This document shows positions 1 to 12,771 of a stretch of 64,000 nt of DNA, piece after piece; the first letter of the stretch is position 1; every line of letters begins with the position of its first letter. The notes under the pieces were generated by a model. That model saw nothing but the letters and a program-made list of their open reading frames with translations, searched no databases and was not told where the DNA came from. The DNA comes from Roseovarius sp. MMSF_3350 (GTDB lineage: Bacteria > Pseudomonadota > Alphaproteobacteria > Rhodobacterales > Rhodobacteraceae). The stretch covers positions 122,599 through 186,598 of the forward strand of contig NZ_JASHIZ010000006.1 of NCBI RefSeq assembly GCF_030733425.1, in the 5' to 3' direction. The translations under genes were made by a program, and so were the position numbers.

Positions 1-172
1 CAAGGCCGAGGTAGTTGTTGGCACAAAGGTTCACTACCTCGTGCCCGCCGTCCAGCGTCACCTCGCCGGACTGCATCGAGGTGATGACCCGCTCGGTCTT
101 ATACAGCCCGTCGTCGCGCAACCCGTCGAGGCGCCCGGCAATATCCGCGTCAAATTTCTCGGCCGCCCGCAT
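1..172 (-). CDS. kbl: 2-amino-3-ketobutyrate CoA ligase (glycine C-acetyltransferase), 5' part only
   Basis: The reverse strand encodes the first 57 residues of a PLP-dependent alpha-oxoamine synthase, and the rest lies beyond the left edge of the window. The start MRAAEKFDADIAGRLDGL, the segment GLYKTERVITSMQSGEV and the motif VVNLCANNYLGL are typical of Kbl, which cleaves 2-amino-3-ketobutyrate with CoA to glycine and acetyl-CoA in threonine degradation. The ATG at 172 has a purine-rich ribosome site (GAGAGGGAG) about 7 nt upstream. A tdh gene would be expected next to it outside the window, but this cannot be seen here. Other alpha-oxoamine synthases (BioF, HemA) have different N-terminal extensions. 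Confidence 0.85.
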   Translation of the reverse strand, partial: MRAAEKFDADIAGRLDGLRDDGLYKTERVITSMQSGEVTLDGGHEVVNLCANNYLGL

Positions 173-260
173 GGTACGCTCCCTCTCGCTTTCATCGTTC
201 CTCAAATACTCAATGTAGCATCCGCCGATCACTAGCGCAGCCGTCAGATGTGTGACCCGG

Positions 261-2261
261 TCACGTGGCGATGCGCGGTCGGCCGCTGACCGCGACCGTG
301 ACAGTTGCCTCGAGAAACACCTCCCGTGCCTCGGCCTGCGCGGTCTTGATGTCGCGGCTGACGCTGAGTTGCAAGTCCTCGGCGCCGGCGGCGAGGGCTG
401 TCTGACGTGCATCGGATTTCAACACGTCTATCAACCGCTCCATGGCTTTGTCGGACTCGATAAAATCTTCCGGCCCGGTTTCCAGATGCACGCGAAAGCG
501 GCCCTCGGCGGGGCTGGTGATGGTGCCCTGCCGTCGGATCGTGACACGCCCGACCACCGCGCCGATGGCATTGGCGACACCGGCGTGTTCGGGCAGGATC
601 ATGTCGCAGCCAAGGCGCACGCCCACCGCCGGATAATAGCTGCCGGCCGAGGCGCCCAGCCCGATCACCGGCACGTTCAGCCCGGTATCGAGCCGCACCA
701 GCCCGCGATGCCGGTCCAGCCCTTTCTGCATCAGGACATGCCGCGCCAGTTGCGCCGAGGGCAGGCCGAAGTCCTGGTCATCCTCGGCGAAAGCAGTCTC
801 TAACAAGGCCAAACTTGTCTGTTGGGTCAGTTGATCGACGATCATCTGCGCCATCGCCTGAGGCTCGGGGCACAGGCGGTTGCCGTTGCCGGTGCGCTTG
901 CGCCCGACCAGTTGCACGGCCTTGCGCGCCGCCCCGGCATCCCAGGCATCGAGTCGGCCCAGCACGTGACTGGCATCCGAAGGCGTGACGCCCGCGACCT
1001 GCACCAGACCCCGCGCCACCAGTCGCCGTAATGCCGCGCCGTCCATCCGGTTGCGCAGCACCACGCCAAGGGGCTGTACCCCGGTGCCGATCCGCTCCAG
1101 CAGAGCGGCCTCTTTCGGCCCCAGCCCGTCGGCCTCCATCCCCGGCACGATGCGGATAAAGCGCCCGTCATGTTCGCCGGGCGTGTCGTTGCGCAACTGG
1201 TCGTCCAGCACGGCATGCAGAGCTGCTGGGTCTTCCAACGCGATCAGGCTGACCGGGACCACCCGGCGCGGGCCCAACGTGACGCCGCCAACCAGCCCTT
1301 CGTCGATGACGTGCACCTCGCTGTCGCCGCCCAGGCCGGTGGTGCGCATCGCGACCGCCTCGACCATCGTGCGCCAGGGGCCGACCTGTGCACCCGCTGG
1401 GTCGATCATGGGACGGCCATCGCGCAGCACCGCCACGTCCGTGGTCGTGCCGCCGATGTCCGACACCAACGCCTCGGTAGCGCCGGTCATCCAGCGCGCC
1501 CCGACGATGCTGGCCGCCGGACCGCTGAGGATGGTCTCGATGGGCCGCTCCCGCGCCTGCGCGCTGGAGATTAAGGCACCGTCGCCGCGCACCACCATCA
1601 GCGGCGCGTCGATGCCGAACCGCGCGAGCGTGCCTTCGGCCTTTTCGATCAGCCGGGCGATCATGCCGATCAGGCGCGCGTTCAGCAGCGCGGTCAGCGC
1701 CCGCTTGGGCCCGTTCAGCTTGGCTGACAGGTGATGCGAGCAGCTGACGGGCTTGCCCGTCGCGGCACGGATCATCTCGGCCACGCGCAGCTCGTGGCTG
1801 GGATTTCGGGTGGCGAACTGGCTGGCGACGGCAAAGGCGGATGCACCAAGATCAGTCTCTAACCAAGCAGAAAGCGCGGTTTCATCCAGCGCTGCCGCCT
1901 CGCTGCCCGCATGGTTGTGCCCGCCGCCGAGCACCAGGGCCGGATCCCCGGCCAGAGCCTCGGTCAGTCCATGCGTGTCAAGGTCGCGCTCGCGAAACCC
2001 GATATAGACCAGCCCGACGCGACCGCCCTGCCCCTCGACCAGCGCGTTGGTGGCCAGCGTGGTGGAGAGCGAGGCAAGCCCGATCTGATCGGGCGTCACG
2101 CCGCTTTGACTCAGCACCGCCTCGATCGCGTCGCCGATGCCGATGGACAAGTCCTGCCGCGTGGTCAGGGCCTTGGCGCTGGCGATCACCTCACGCTCGT
2201 CGCGCACAAGAACGGCGTCGGTATAGGTGCCGCCGGTATCCACGCCCAGAAGTATCGCCAT
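261..2261 (-). CDS. Hydantoinase/oxoprolinase family protein (HyuA-like, ATP-dependent)
   Basis: A 666-residue protein of the HyuA/OplA/AcxA family, whose members hydrolyse or carboxylate small substrates with ATP (5-oxoproline, hydantoins, acetone). The N-terminal ASKHA phosphate loop is LLGVDTGGTYTDAVLV (about residues 4-19), and a second glycine-rich phosphate motif, VSDIGGTTTDVAVL, lies near residue 267. Both Hydantoinase_A N and A domains appear complete. No HyuB partner is adjacent, so the substrate cannot be inferred. The ATG at 2261 has a GAGAGGGACC site. It lies 44 bp downstream of queG on the same strand and may share its transcript. Confidence 0.85.
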   Translation of the reverse strand: MAILLGVDTGGTYTDAVLVRDEREVIASAKALTTRQDLSIGIGDAIEAVLSQSGVTPDQIGLASLSTTLATNALVEGQGGRVGLVYIGFRERDLDTHGLTEALAGDPALVLGGGHNHAGSEAAALDETALSAWLETDLGASAFAVASQFATRNPSHELRVAEMIRAATGKPVSCSHHLSAKLNGPKRALTALLNARLIGMIARLIEKAEGTLARFGIDAPLMVVRGDGALISSAQARERPIETILSGPAASIVGARWMTGATEALVSDIGGTTTDVAVLRDGRPMIDPAGAQVGPWRTMVEAVAMRTTGLGGDSEVHVIDEGLVGGVTLGPRRVVPVSLIALEDPAALHAVLDDQLRNDTPGEHDGRFIRIVPGMEADGLGPKEAALLERIGTGVQPLGVVLRNRMDGAALRRLVARGLVQVAGVTPSDASHVLGRLDAWDAGAARKAVQLVGRKRTGNGNRLCPEPQAMAQMIVDQLTQQTSLALLETAFAEDDQDFGLPSAQLARHVLMQKGLDRHRGLVRLDTGLNVPVIGLGASAGSYYPAVGVRLGCDMILPEHAGVANAIGAVVGRVTIRRQGTITSPAEGRFRVHLETGPEDFIESDKAMERLIDVLKSDARQTALAAGAEDLQLSVSRDIKTAQAEAREVFLEATVTVAVSGRPRIAT

Positions 2262-2305
2262 GATGGTCCCTCTCGTCCGGGGTTCGGTTTACGCCAAACC
2301 GCGGG

Positions 2306-3355
2306 CTATTCGCGCCCGTTTGCGGCATCCGCGAGCCGCTTTACCGCCCATCGCGCCGCATCTGCCACGGTTGGGTCGGGATCGTCGCACAAATTTTGCG
2401 CCACCGGCGTCAGACCGGTACGGCCCGAGTTGCCGATGGCATAAAGCACGTTGCGCACGAAACGGTCCCGCCCGATGCGCTTGATCGGGCTGCCGGAAAA
2501 CCGGGCGCGGAACGCGGCGTCGTCCAGTTGCGCCAGCTCTGCCAGCGGCGGCGCGACGAGATCGTCGCGCGCGTGATAGCGCAGCTCGGTCGCCTCTACC
2601 GCGAACTTGTTCCACGGACAAACCGCAAGGCAATCGTCGCAGCCATAGATCCGGTTGCCCATCTTTTCGCGCAACTCCTCGTCGACGGGGCCCTTGTGTT
2701 CGATCGTCAGGTAGGAAATGCAGCGCCGCGCATCCAGCTGGTAGGGTGCCGGAAAGGCATCGGTCGGGCAGACATCCAGACAGGCGCGGCAGCTGCCACA
2801 ATGGTCATTTTCTGCCGGATCAGTGTCGATTTGAAGCGTGGTGAAAACCGACCCGATGAAGAACCAGCTGCCCATGTCGCGGCTCACGAGATTGGTGTGC
2901 TTGCCCTGCCAGCCCAGCCCTGCCGCCTCGCCCAGCGGTTTCTCGGGCACCGGAGCGGTATCGACGAACACCTTCACCTCGCCGCCCGCCTCCGCGATCA
3001 GCCAGCGTGCCAGCCGCTTCAGCCGCTTCTTCACCACATCGTGGTAGTCGCGGTTGCGGGCATAAACCGAGACAGTGCCCACCTCGGGGTCAGCCAGCGT
3101 CGCCATCGGGTCGGTGTCGGGCGTATAGCTTTCGCCCAGCATGATCACCGATCGCGCCTCTGGCCACAGAAGATCGGGCGCGCCGCGCCAATGCGCCCGG
3201 TCGGCGAGCCAGCCCATCTGCCCGTGATACCCCTCTTCCAGAAACGCGGCCAACCGCTCGGCCACCTGCGGCACGTCGCCGGGCCGGCACACCCGGCAGA
3301 GGTCGAACCCTTCGGCCAAAGCCTGCGCAACCAGTCTCTGTTTCAGCCCATCCAT
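2306..3355 (-). CDS. queG: Epoxyqueuosine reductase QueG
   Basis: Cobalamin- and iron-sulfur-dependent reductase that performs the last step of queuosine synthesis on tRNA. About 349 residues. Visible marks are the catalytic region [20 protein letters not shown], the first 4Fe-4S ligand run [16 protein letters not shown], the lone cysteine in DARRCISY, the second cluster run [11 protein letters not shown], and a short HEAT-like C-terminus ([16 protein letters not shown] region). The open frame extends 18 codons upstream, but those codons read through a repeat-like intergenic element. The ATG at 3355 follows a GAAGAAG-type ribosome site and matches the family start, so it is preferred. The gene lies between a glutathione transferase gene and the hydantoinase gene, all on the same strand. 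Confidence 0.95.
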   Translation of the reverse strand: MDGLKQRLVAQALAEGFDLCRVCRPGDVPQVAERLAAFLEEGYHGQMGWLADRAHWRGAPDLLWPEARSVIMLGESYTPDTDPMATLADPEVGTVSVYARNRDYHDVVKKRLKRLARWLIAEAGGEVKVFVDTAPVPEKPLGEAAGLGWQGKHTNLVSRDMGSWFFIGSVFTTLQIDTDPAENDHCGSCRACLDVCPTDAFPAPYQLDARRCISYLTIEHKGPVDEELREKMGNRIYGCDDCLAVCPWNKFAVEATELRYHARDDLVAPPLAELAQLDDAAFRARFSGSPIKRIGRDRFVRNVLYAIGNSGRTGLTPVAQNLCDDPDPTVADAARWAVKRLADAANGRE

Positions 3356-3400
3356 GGCTCTTCTTCTGGCCAAAAATATCCTGGGGTGAGGCCGTAGGCC

Positions 3401-3417
3401 GAGGGGCAAAGCCCCTC
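3401..3417. terminator. Perfect 7-bp hairpin at the end of the GST gene
   Basis: GAGGGGC, AAA, GCCCCTC forms a perfect 7-bp stem with a 3-nt loop. It overlaps the stop codon of the GST gene (3416-3418). It belongs to a longer block (3361-3417) that also holds GGCCAAAAATATCCTGGGG next to the queG ribosome site. There is no clear U-tract, so it could be a weak terminator or part of a dispersed intergenic element. Confidence 0.45.
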
Positions 3418-4081
3418 AGAAATCAAGATTGGCATATTGCGACGGCGGCGGGAAACCCGGCACCTGGTCGGCCAGGATGCTGCGGAAGGCCGGGCGCGAC
3501 TTGATCTTGGCGTACCAGTCCTTGACCACGTCCGAGCGGTTCCAGTCCACATCCGAGATATAGTCGAGGCTCGACAGGTGCGCGGCCGCGGCAAAATCTG
3601 CCAAAGTCATCACGTCGCCGGCCAGCCAGCGGCGCCGGTCCAGCAGCCAGGCCATGTAATCCAGGTGGAACTTGATCGCCTTGGCGCCCGCCTTGACATT
3701 GGTGCTGTCGGGAAAACCCTTGCCCATGACCTTCTTGTTCACCCGCTCGTAGAGCAGCTTCGACGACACCTCGTGGTGAAACTTGTCGTCGAACCACGCC
3801 ACCAGCCGCCGCACCTCGTAGCGCCCTTCATGTGCCTTGGGCAGCAGAGCGGGTTCGGGGTACTTGTCTTCGAGGTACTCGCAGATCGGCGTGCTTTCCG
3901 ACAGGGTCATGCCATCCAGGCGCAGCACGGGCACCTTGCCCGCCGGATTGCGGCGCAGGAAATCGGGATCGGCCTCCCAGTAGCGTTCCTCGATCAACTC
4001 GCACTCGATCCGCTTTTCGGCCAGGCAGAGCCGAACCTTCCGGCAGAACGGGGAGAGGGGAACGTGGTACAGCTTGGCCAT
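3416..4081 (-). CDS. Glutathione S-transferase family protein
   Basis: About 221 residues, the usual cytosolic GST length. The N-terminal thioredoxin fold shows KLYHVPLSPFCRKVRLCLAE, with a Ser-Pro-Phe-Cys active-site-like turn, and the glutathione gamma-glutamyl contact region SESTPICEYLEDKYP. The C-terminal half is all-helical (WLLDRRRWLAGDVMTLADFA is the typical GST C-domain signature). Two tandem ATGs occur at 4084 and 4081. The second is 5 nt from a GGAG site and is preferred. Probable role is conjugation or detoxification; the substrate is unknown. It lies 60 bp upstream of queG on the same strand. Confidence 0.85.
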   Translation of the reverse strand: MAKLYHVPLSPFCRKVRLCLAEKRIECELIEERYWEADPDFLRRNPAGKVPVLRLDGMTLSESTPICEYLEDKYPEPALLPKAHEGRYEVRRLVAWFDDKFHHEVSSKLLYERVNKKVMGKGFPDSTNVKAGAKAIKFHLDYMAWLLDRRRWLAGDVMTLADFAAAAHLSSLDYISDVDWNRSDVVKDWYAKIKSRPAFRSILADQVPGFPPPSQYANLDF

Positions 4082-4139
4082 CATGACTCCGGGCGGCTTG
4101 CGAGAATCTGTTCTTCCATGCCCTCAAACCGCGTCCATT

Positions 4140-4868
4140 TCAATCCTCGAAACACGACGCGCGCCCGTCGCGGCGAATCGTGGCCGCCCCGTCCATGATG
4201 CCGGCGGCGCGCTTGCGGGTGGCGTCGCTGGGCTGAGAGGCGGAGCGCTCCTTGGGATTCGGCAGGATGGCCGCCAGCCGGGCGGCCTGCACGTCGCTCA
4301 GCGCGGCGGGGGCGACGCCGAAATAGTGGCGTGCGGCGGCGTCGATGCCGAAAATCCCCTCGTCGAACTCGGCGACGTTGAGGTAGACCTCGATGATCCG
4401 CCGTTTCGACCAGAACAACTCGACCACCGGGGTCAGGGCCGCTTCGAGCGCCTTGCGGGTCCAGCTGCGCCCGTGCCAGAGATAGACATTCTTGACGACC
4501 TGCTGTGTGAGGGTCGAGGCGCCGCGCCCGCTGCCGTCTTCCAGCGCGTCGCGGATGGCGTTCATGTCAAAGCCCCAGTGCAGGCAGAAATTGGCGTCTT
4601 CGGCCGCCACCAGCGACCGCGCCATGACCGGCGCCACATCACCGAGCGGCACCCACTGGTGCCGGATCTCGCCCAGGCGGTGGGCTTCCTGCTTCATGTA
4701 GAGCGTGTCCGGCGGGGCCCACCAGCGATGCGCCAGGACCGTGCCACAGACGATCACGACGACGATCAGGAAGACGCGCACGACCCAGTTGCGCGCCCAC
4801 ACCACGGGGGCCGCGATCCGATCCATCACCGAAGGTCTGGATTTTCTGCTGCTCTGTTTCCTGGCCAT
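4140..4868 (-). CDS. mtgA: Monofunctional biosynthetic peptidoglycan transglycosylase
   Basis: GT51 glycosyltransferase that polymerises lipid II into glycan strands at the inner membrane. One N-terminal membrane segment (VRVFLIVVVIVCGTVLA) is followed by the GT51 motifs: catalytic Glu in AAEDANFCLHWGFD, GASTLTQQVVKNVYLW, and RIIEVYLNVAEFDEGIFGID. Length (about 242 aa) is normal for MtgA. The frame continues 22 codons upstream, but Met at 4868 (MARKQSSRKS) is the likely start. There is no transpeptidase domain. It sits between gltB and the GST gene on the same strand, separated from gltB by a strong hairpin. Confidence 0.92.
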   Translation of the reverse strand: MARKQSSRKSRPSVMDRIAAPVVWARNWVVRVFLIVVVIVCGTVLAHRWWAPPDTLYMKQEAHRLGEIRHQWVPLGDVAPVMARSLVAAEDANFCLHWGFDMNAIRDALEDGSGRGASTLTQQVVKNVYLWHGRSWTRKALEAALTPVVELFWSKRRIIEVYLNVAEFDEGIFGIDAAARHYFGVAPAALSDVQAARLAAILPNPKERSASQPSDATRKRAAGIMDGAATIRRDGRASCFED

Positions 4869-4938
4869 CGCTGCCCGCAATAGTGCAAACCGGGGTCCGA
4901 TGGTCAATCGGCTCGTTCTTCTGACGCGAAGCATCTCG

Positions 4939-4967
4939 GCCGAGGGCAGGTCGTGCCCGCCCTCGGC
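4939..4967 (-). terminator. Hairpin downstream of gltB
   Basis: A 9-bp perfect inverted repeat, GCCGAGGGC and GCCCTCGGC, separated by 11 nt that can add two more pairs. It lies 19 bp beyond the gltB stop in the gltB-mtgA spacer. There is no long U-tract. Probably an attenuating terminator or mRNA 3' stabiliser for the gltDB transcript. Confidence 0.5.
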
Positions 4968-4985
4968 AAGATCTCGATCCAGACC

Positions 4986-9518
<4,533 letters not shown>

Positions 9519-9582
9519 CACTATACCCTTTCAGTGGGTGCGGGCAGGGCCCTGAAACAGTCTCTAATGCGGCGATAAGCGC

Positions 9583-11019
9583 TTATTCCGCCGCCACCGC
9601 CGTTGCGCCGGCGTCCATCTCATCGAGGATTGCCGCCGCGGCATCCCGCCCGTCGCGGATGGCCCAAACCACGAGGCTCGCGCCGCGCACGATGTCGCCC
9701 ACGGCGTAGACGCCCGGAAGCGAGGTCTTGCCGCTGGTGAACTCGGCGCGGATAGTGCCCCAGCGGGTCACGGTCAACTCATCCTGGTTCCACAGCGTCG
9801 GCAGTTCCTCGGCCTCGAAGCCCAGCGCCTTGATCACCAGATCGGCGGGCTCGTCGTAATCCGCGCCTTCGATTTCCTCGGGGCTTTGACGGCCCGTCGC
9901 GTCGGGCGAACCCAGCCGCATCTGCTGCACCTTCACGGAGGTCACTGGATCGCCGTGGAAGGCCTTGGGCGCGGAAAGCCACTGGAAGTCGACGCCTTCT
10001 TCCTCCGCATTCATCACCTCGCGCTGGCTGCCCGGCATGTTGGCCCGGTCGCGGCGATAGAGACATTTGACGCTGGTGGCGCCCTGCCGAATCGCGGTGC
10101 GCACACAGTCCATCGCGGTGTCGCCGCCGCCGATCACGACGACGCGCTTGCCCTCTGCATTCAGCTCGCCGCTTTCGAACTCGGGCACATCGTCGCCGAA
10201 ACTCTTGCGATTGCTGGCGGTCAGATAGTCGATGGCCCGCACGATGCCTGCGGCGCCCGCGCCGGGGCCGGGCAGTTCGCGGCTCTTGTAGACGCCCGTC
10301 GCAATGAGGACGGCAGTGTGTTTCTGGCGGATCTCGTCAAAGGTGATGTCCTTGCCCACGTCGCAGTTCAGCACGAATTCGACGCCACCTTTTTCCAGTT
10401 GTTCGACACGGCGCATCACCACGTGCTTTTCCAGCTTGAAGCCGGGGATGCCGTAGGTCATCAAGCCGCCGGCGCGATCATAGCGGTCGTAGACCGTAAC
10501 CTGCACGCCGGCGTTGCGCAGCACGTCCGCCGCCGCCAGCCCGCCAGGGCCCGCGCCGATGATGCCGACGCTTTCCTCGCGTTCTTGGCTAGGCGCGATG
10601 GGCTGCACCCAGCCTTCCTCCCACGCGGTGTCGGTGATGTATTTCTCGACCGCGCCGATCGTGACCGTGCCGTGGCCCGATTTCTCAATCACGCAATTGC
10701 CTTCGCACAGGCGGTCCTGCGGGCAGATGCGGCCACAGATCTCTGGGAAGGTGTTGGTGGCCTGGCTGACCTCGTAGGCCTCCTGCAACCGCCCCTCGGC
10801 GGTCAGGCGCAGCCAGTCGGGGATGTTGTTGTGCAGCGGGCAATGGTTCTGGCAATAGGGCACGCCGCACTGGCTGCAGCGGCCGGACTGCTCTGCTGCC
10901 TTATCGTCGGCGTATTCGGCATAGATCTCGTTGAAATCTTCCCGCCGCGCATCAGCGGTGCGCTTGGTGGGCATGTCCCGCTCGACGGACACGAATTTCA
11001 GCATCGGTGTTTTTGCCAC
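9583..11019 (-). CDS. gltD: Glutamate synthase (NADPH) small subunit
   Basis: About 478 residues. It supplies electrons from NADPH to GltB through FAD and 4Fe-4S clusters. The N-terminal cysteine cluster is CSQCGVPYCQNHCPLHNN with CGRICPQDRLCEGNC. The FAD dinucleotide fold is GIIGAGPGGLAAADVL, and the NADPH fold is VVIGGGDTAMDCVRTA. A GTG at 11019 (protein start MAKTPMLKFVSVERD) has GGAGAGA 5 nt upstream and is preferred to the in-frame TTG at 11031. It is the first gene of the gltD-gltB pair and is divergent from uppP. Confidence 0.95.
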   Translation of the reverse strand: MAKTPMLKFVSVERDMPTKRTADARREDFNEIYAEYADDKAAEQSGRCSQCGVPYCQNHCPLHNNIPDWLRLTAEGRLQEAYEVSQATNTFPEICGRICPQDRLCEGNCVIEKSGHGTVTIGAVEKYITDTAWEEGWVQPIAPSQEREESVGIIGAGPGGLAAADVLRNAGVQVTVYDRYDRAGGLMTYGIPGFKLEKHVVMRRVEQLEKGGVEFVLNCDVGKDITFDEIRQKHTAVLIATGVYKSRELPGPGAGAAGIVRAIDYLTASNRKSFGDDVPEFESGELNAEGKRVVVIGGGDTAMDCVRTAIRQGATSVKCLYRRDRANMPGSQREVMNAEEEGVDFQWLSAPKAFHGDPVTSVKVQQMRLGSPDATGRQSPEEIEGADYDEPADLVIKALGFEAEELPTLWNQDELTVTRWGTIRAEFTSGKTSLPGVYAVGDIVRGASLVVWAIRDGRDAAAAILDEMDAGATAVAAE

Positions 11020-11107
11020 GATTCTCTCCAAAGATCGCCTAGGTTCAACAGGTGTAGTTCAAGGTCATGGTAAAATAAAGTCAGCATGATTGACCTATAT
11101 TCCATTA

Positions 11108-11136
11108 TTTCTATCTTCCATCCCGGCTTGCGTCAA
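11108..11136 (-). promoter_or_regulatory. Putative sigma-70 promoter of gltDB
   Basis: On the minus strand TTGACG (11136-11131) and TAGAAA (11113-11108) are separated by 17 nt, about 90 nt before the gltD start. The -35 matches consensus at 5 of 6 positions and the -10 at 4 of 6. It overlaps one of the inverted repeats described next. Confidence 0.35.
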
Positions 11137-11171
11137 GTTTGATCAAAAACTTGAGTCCGATTCGGACTTAA
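11133..11171. promoter_or_regulatory. Two overlapping inverted repeats in the gltD-uppP divergent spacer
   Basis: TCAAGTTT / AAACTTGA with a 6-nt centre (11133-11154) overlaps TTGAGTCCG-ATT-CGGACTTAA (11151-11171; perfect except one pair). The first overlaps the candidate gltDB -35 element. Such arrangements suit a dimeric regulator, but no known box is recognised. Confidence 0.35.
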
Positions 11172-11233
11172 ATGCTCTCTTTCTTCCGTAGGGCCATGCG
11201 GTATAGCTGGTTAAAAAGAGCAGAGCAGCGCAT

Positions 11234-12037
11234 ATGCCACTTTTCCATCTCATCCTGGTCGCGGTGATCCAGGGGATTACCGAGTTCCTGCCGGTGTCGT
11301 CCTCGGGCCACCTGATCCTTCTGCCGGGCCTGACCGGGCTCGAGGACCAGGGACAGGCGATCGACGTGGCGGTGCATGTGGGCACGCTTTTCGCGGTGAT
11401 CCTGTATTTCTGGTCGGACGTGAAGCTGGCGCTGTCGGGCCTGCCCCGCGCCCTGACGGGGCGGATCGACACTGACGGCGCGAGACTGGCTTTCCTGCTG
11501 ATCGTGTCGTCGATCCCTGTGGTGGCGTTCGGCTTGCTCTTGAAAATGACGGGGCTGGACGAGGACATGCGGTCGATCGCCGTGATCGGCTGGACGATGC
11601 TGGTTTTCGGCATCGTCCTTTATTGGGCGGACCAGGCTGGCGAGGCGACGCGCAAGGCCGCTGACTGGTCGCTGCGTGACGCGATGGTTATGGGGGTCTG
11701 GCAGGCCATCGCGCTGATCCCCGGCACGTCGCGATCCGGCATCACCATCACCGGCGCGCGGTTCATGGGCTACGGCCGGTCCGACGCTGCGCGGCTGTCG
11801 ATGCTGATGTCGATCCCGGTGATCATCGAAAGCGGCGTGTTCCTGGGGGGCGAGGCGATCTTCACCGCGAATACCGCACTGATCCGCGACAGCGCCATTG
11901 CCGCCGCGTTCGCCTTTGTCTCGGCGCTGCTGGCGCTGACCCTGATGATGCGGCTGTTGCGCAGCGTGTCGTTCACGCCTTACGTGGTCTACCGGATCGT
12001 TTTGGGTGTCGTGCTGCTGGTCGTGGCTTATTCGTAA
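11234..12037 (+). CDS. uppP: Undecaprenyl-diphosphatase
   Basis: 267-residue BacA/UppP membrane phosphatase that recycles the C55 lipid carrier for cell-wall synthesis and confers bacitracin tolerance. The two signature motifs are complete: GITEFLPVSSSGHLIL (residues about 13-28, catalytic Glu and Ser) and PGTSRSGITITGARFMG (about 163-179, catalytic Arg). About eight hydrophobic helices. Its 3' end overlaps the convergent gene at 12028 by 10 bp. It is divergent from gltDB. Confidence 0.95.
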   Translation: MPLFHLILVAVIQGITEFLPVSSSGHLILLPGLTGLEDQGQAIDVAVHVGTLFAVILYFWSDVKLALSGLPRALTGRIDTDGARLAFLLIVSSIPVVAFGLLLKMTGLDEDMRSIAVIGWTMLVFGIVLYWADQAGEATRKAADWSLRDAMVMGVWQAIALIPGTSRSGITITGARFMGYGRSDAARLSMLMSIPVIIESGVFLGGEAIFTANTALIRDSAIAAAFAFVSALLALTLMMRLLRSVSFTPYVVYRIVLGVVLLVVAYS

Positions 12038-12771
12038 TCCGGCAGGTCACTGAAACGCTCGGGGATGAACAGCGCATAGGTCAGAAAGCCCCAGTAGTCG
12101 TTCCAGGCCGGATCTGTCACGGCGACGGTCACGGTGGAGAAGGTGGTGAAGGACGAACCGTCGAGCGTATTTCTTCCGAAATACAGAATTTGTCCGCGCC
12201 ATTTCTCTGCCATCGCGGGCGAGGCGCACCACAGGTGCAACGTGTCGCCCAGCGGCAGATCCAGCGACAGGAGCACATGCCCCTTGCGCGCCATCGCCCC
12301 CTCGATCGCGAGGACATGCCCGCCAAAGCCCTTGCGGAAGGCGCGCCATTGATCGGCAGTTGGCCCGGTTTCAGGGTCTATCTCGCCGGGAAACAGGGTC
12401 ATGATATCCCTTTGCGGGTCGCCTGCGAAATCGGCCAGGCCTTGCTGTTCCAGCACCAGCGGCATCTCGTTGATATACTTGTCCTCGAACCCGAGGATGT
12501 GACCGCGAGCGTCCAGCAGGCTGATAATCCCGCGCAGCGTGCGCTCTGCCGCCGGGGCGTTCTCAAGACCGTAATAACCAATGGCTTCGCGCGTGGTGGG
12601 CGGCGTTTCGATCAGACGCTGCGCGGTATCCATGACCTGCGGGTCGTCGCCCGACACGTCGCGCGCGAATTCGAGAAACAGCTGCGCCTGCTTTTCGGGG
12701 ATCGGTTGCGCAGCGGCACCAAGCGTCCCCAGCAAAACGATCAGCGCGGCACAGATCGCGCGGGGGATCAT
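12028..12771 (-). CDS. Secreted protein of unknown function
   Basis: 247 residues with a signal peptide (MIPRAICAALIVLLGTLGAA, cut near AAA-QPIPEKQ). I do not recognise a family. The mature part is mixed alpha/beta with a central acidic section and aromatic residues near the end (WNDYWGFLTYALFIPERF), and has no obvious catalytic motif. The start codon overlaps the stop of the NDUFA9-like gene (ATGA), which fixes the start and implies translational coupling. A role linked to that partner is possible but unproven. The last 10 bp overlap uppP. Confidence 0.8.
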   Translation of the reverse strand: MIPRAICAALIVLLGTLGAAAQPIPEKQAQLFLEFARDVSGDDPQVMDTAQRLIETPPTTREAIGYYGLENAPAAERTLRGIISLLDARGHILGFEDKYINEMPLVLEQQGLADFAGDPQRDIMTLFPGEIDPETGPTADQWRAFRKGFGGHVLAIEGAMARKGHVLLSLDLPLGDTLHLWCASPAMAEKWRGQILYFGRNTLDGSSFTTFSTVTVAVTDPAWNDYWGFLTYALFIPERFSDLPDYE

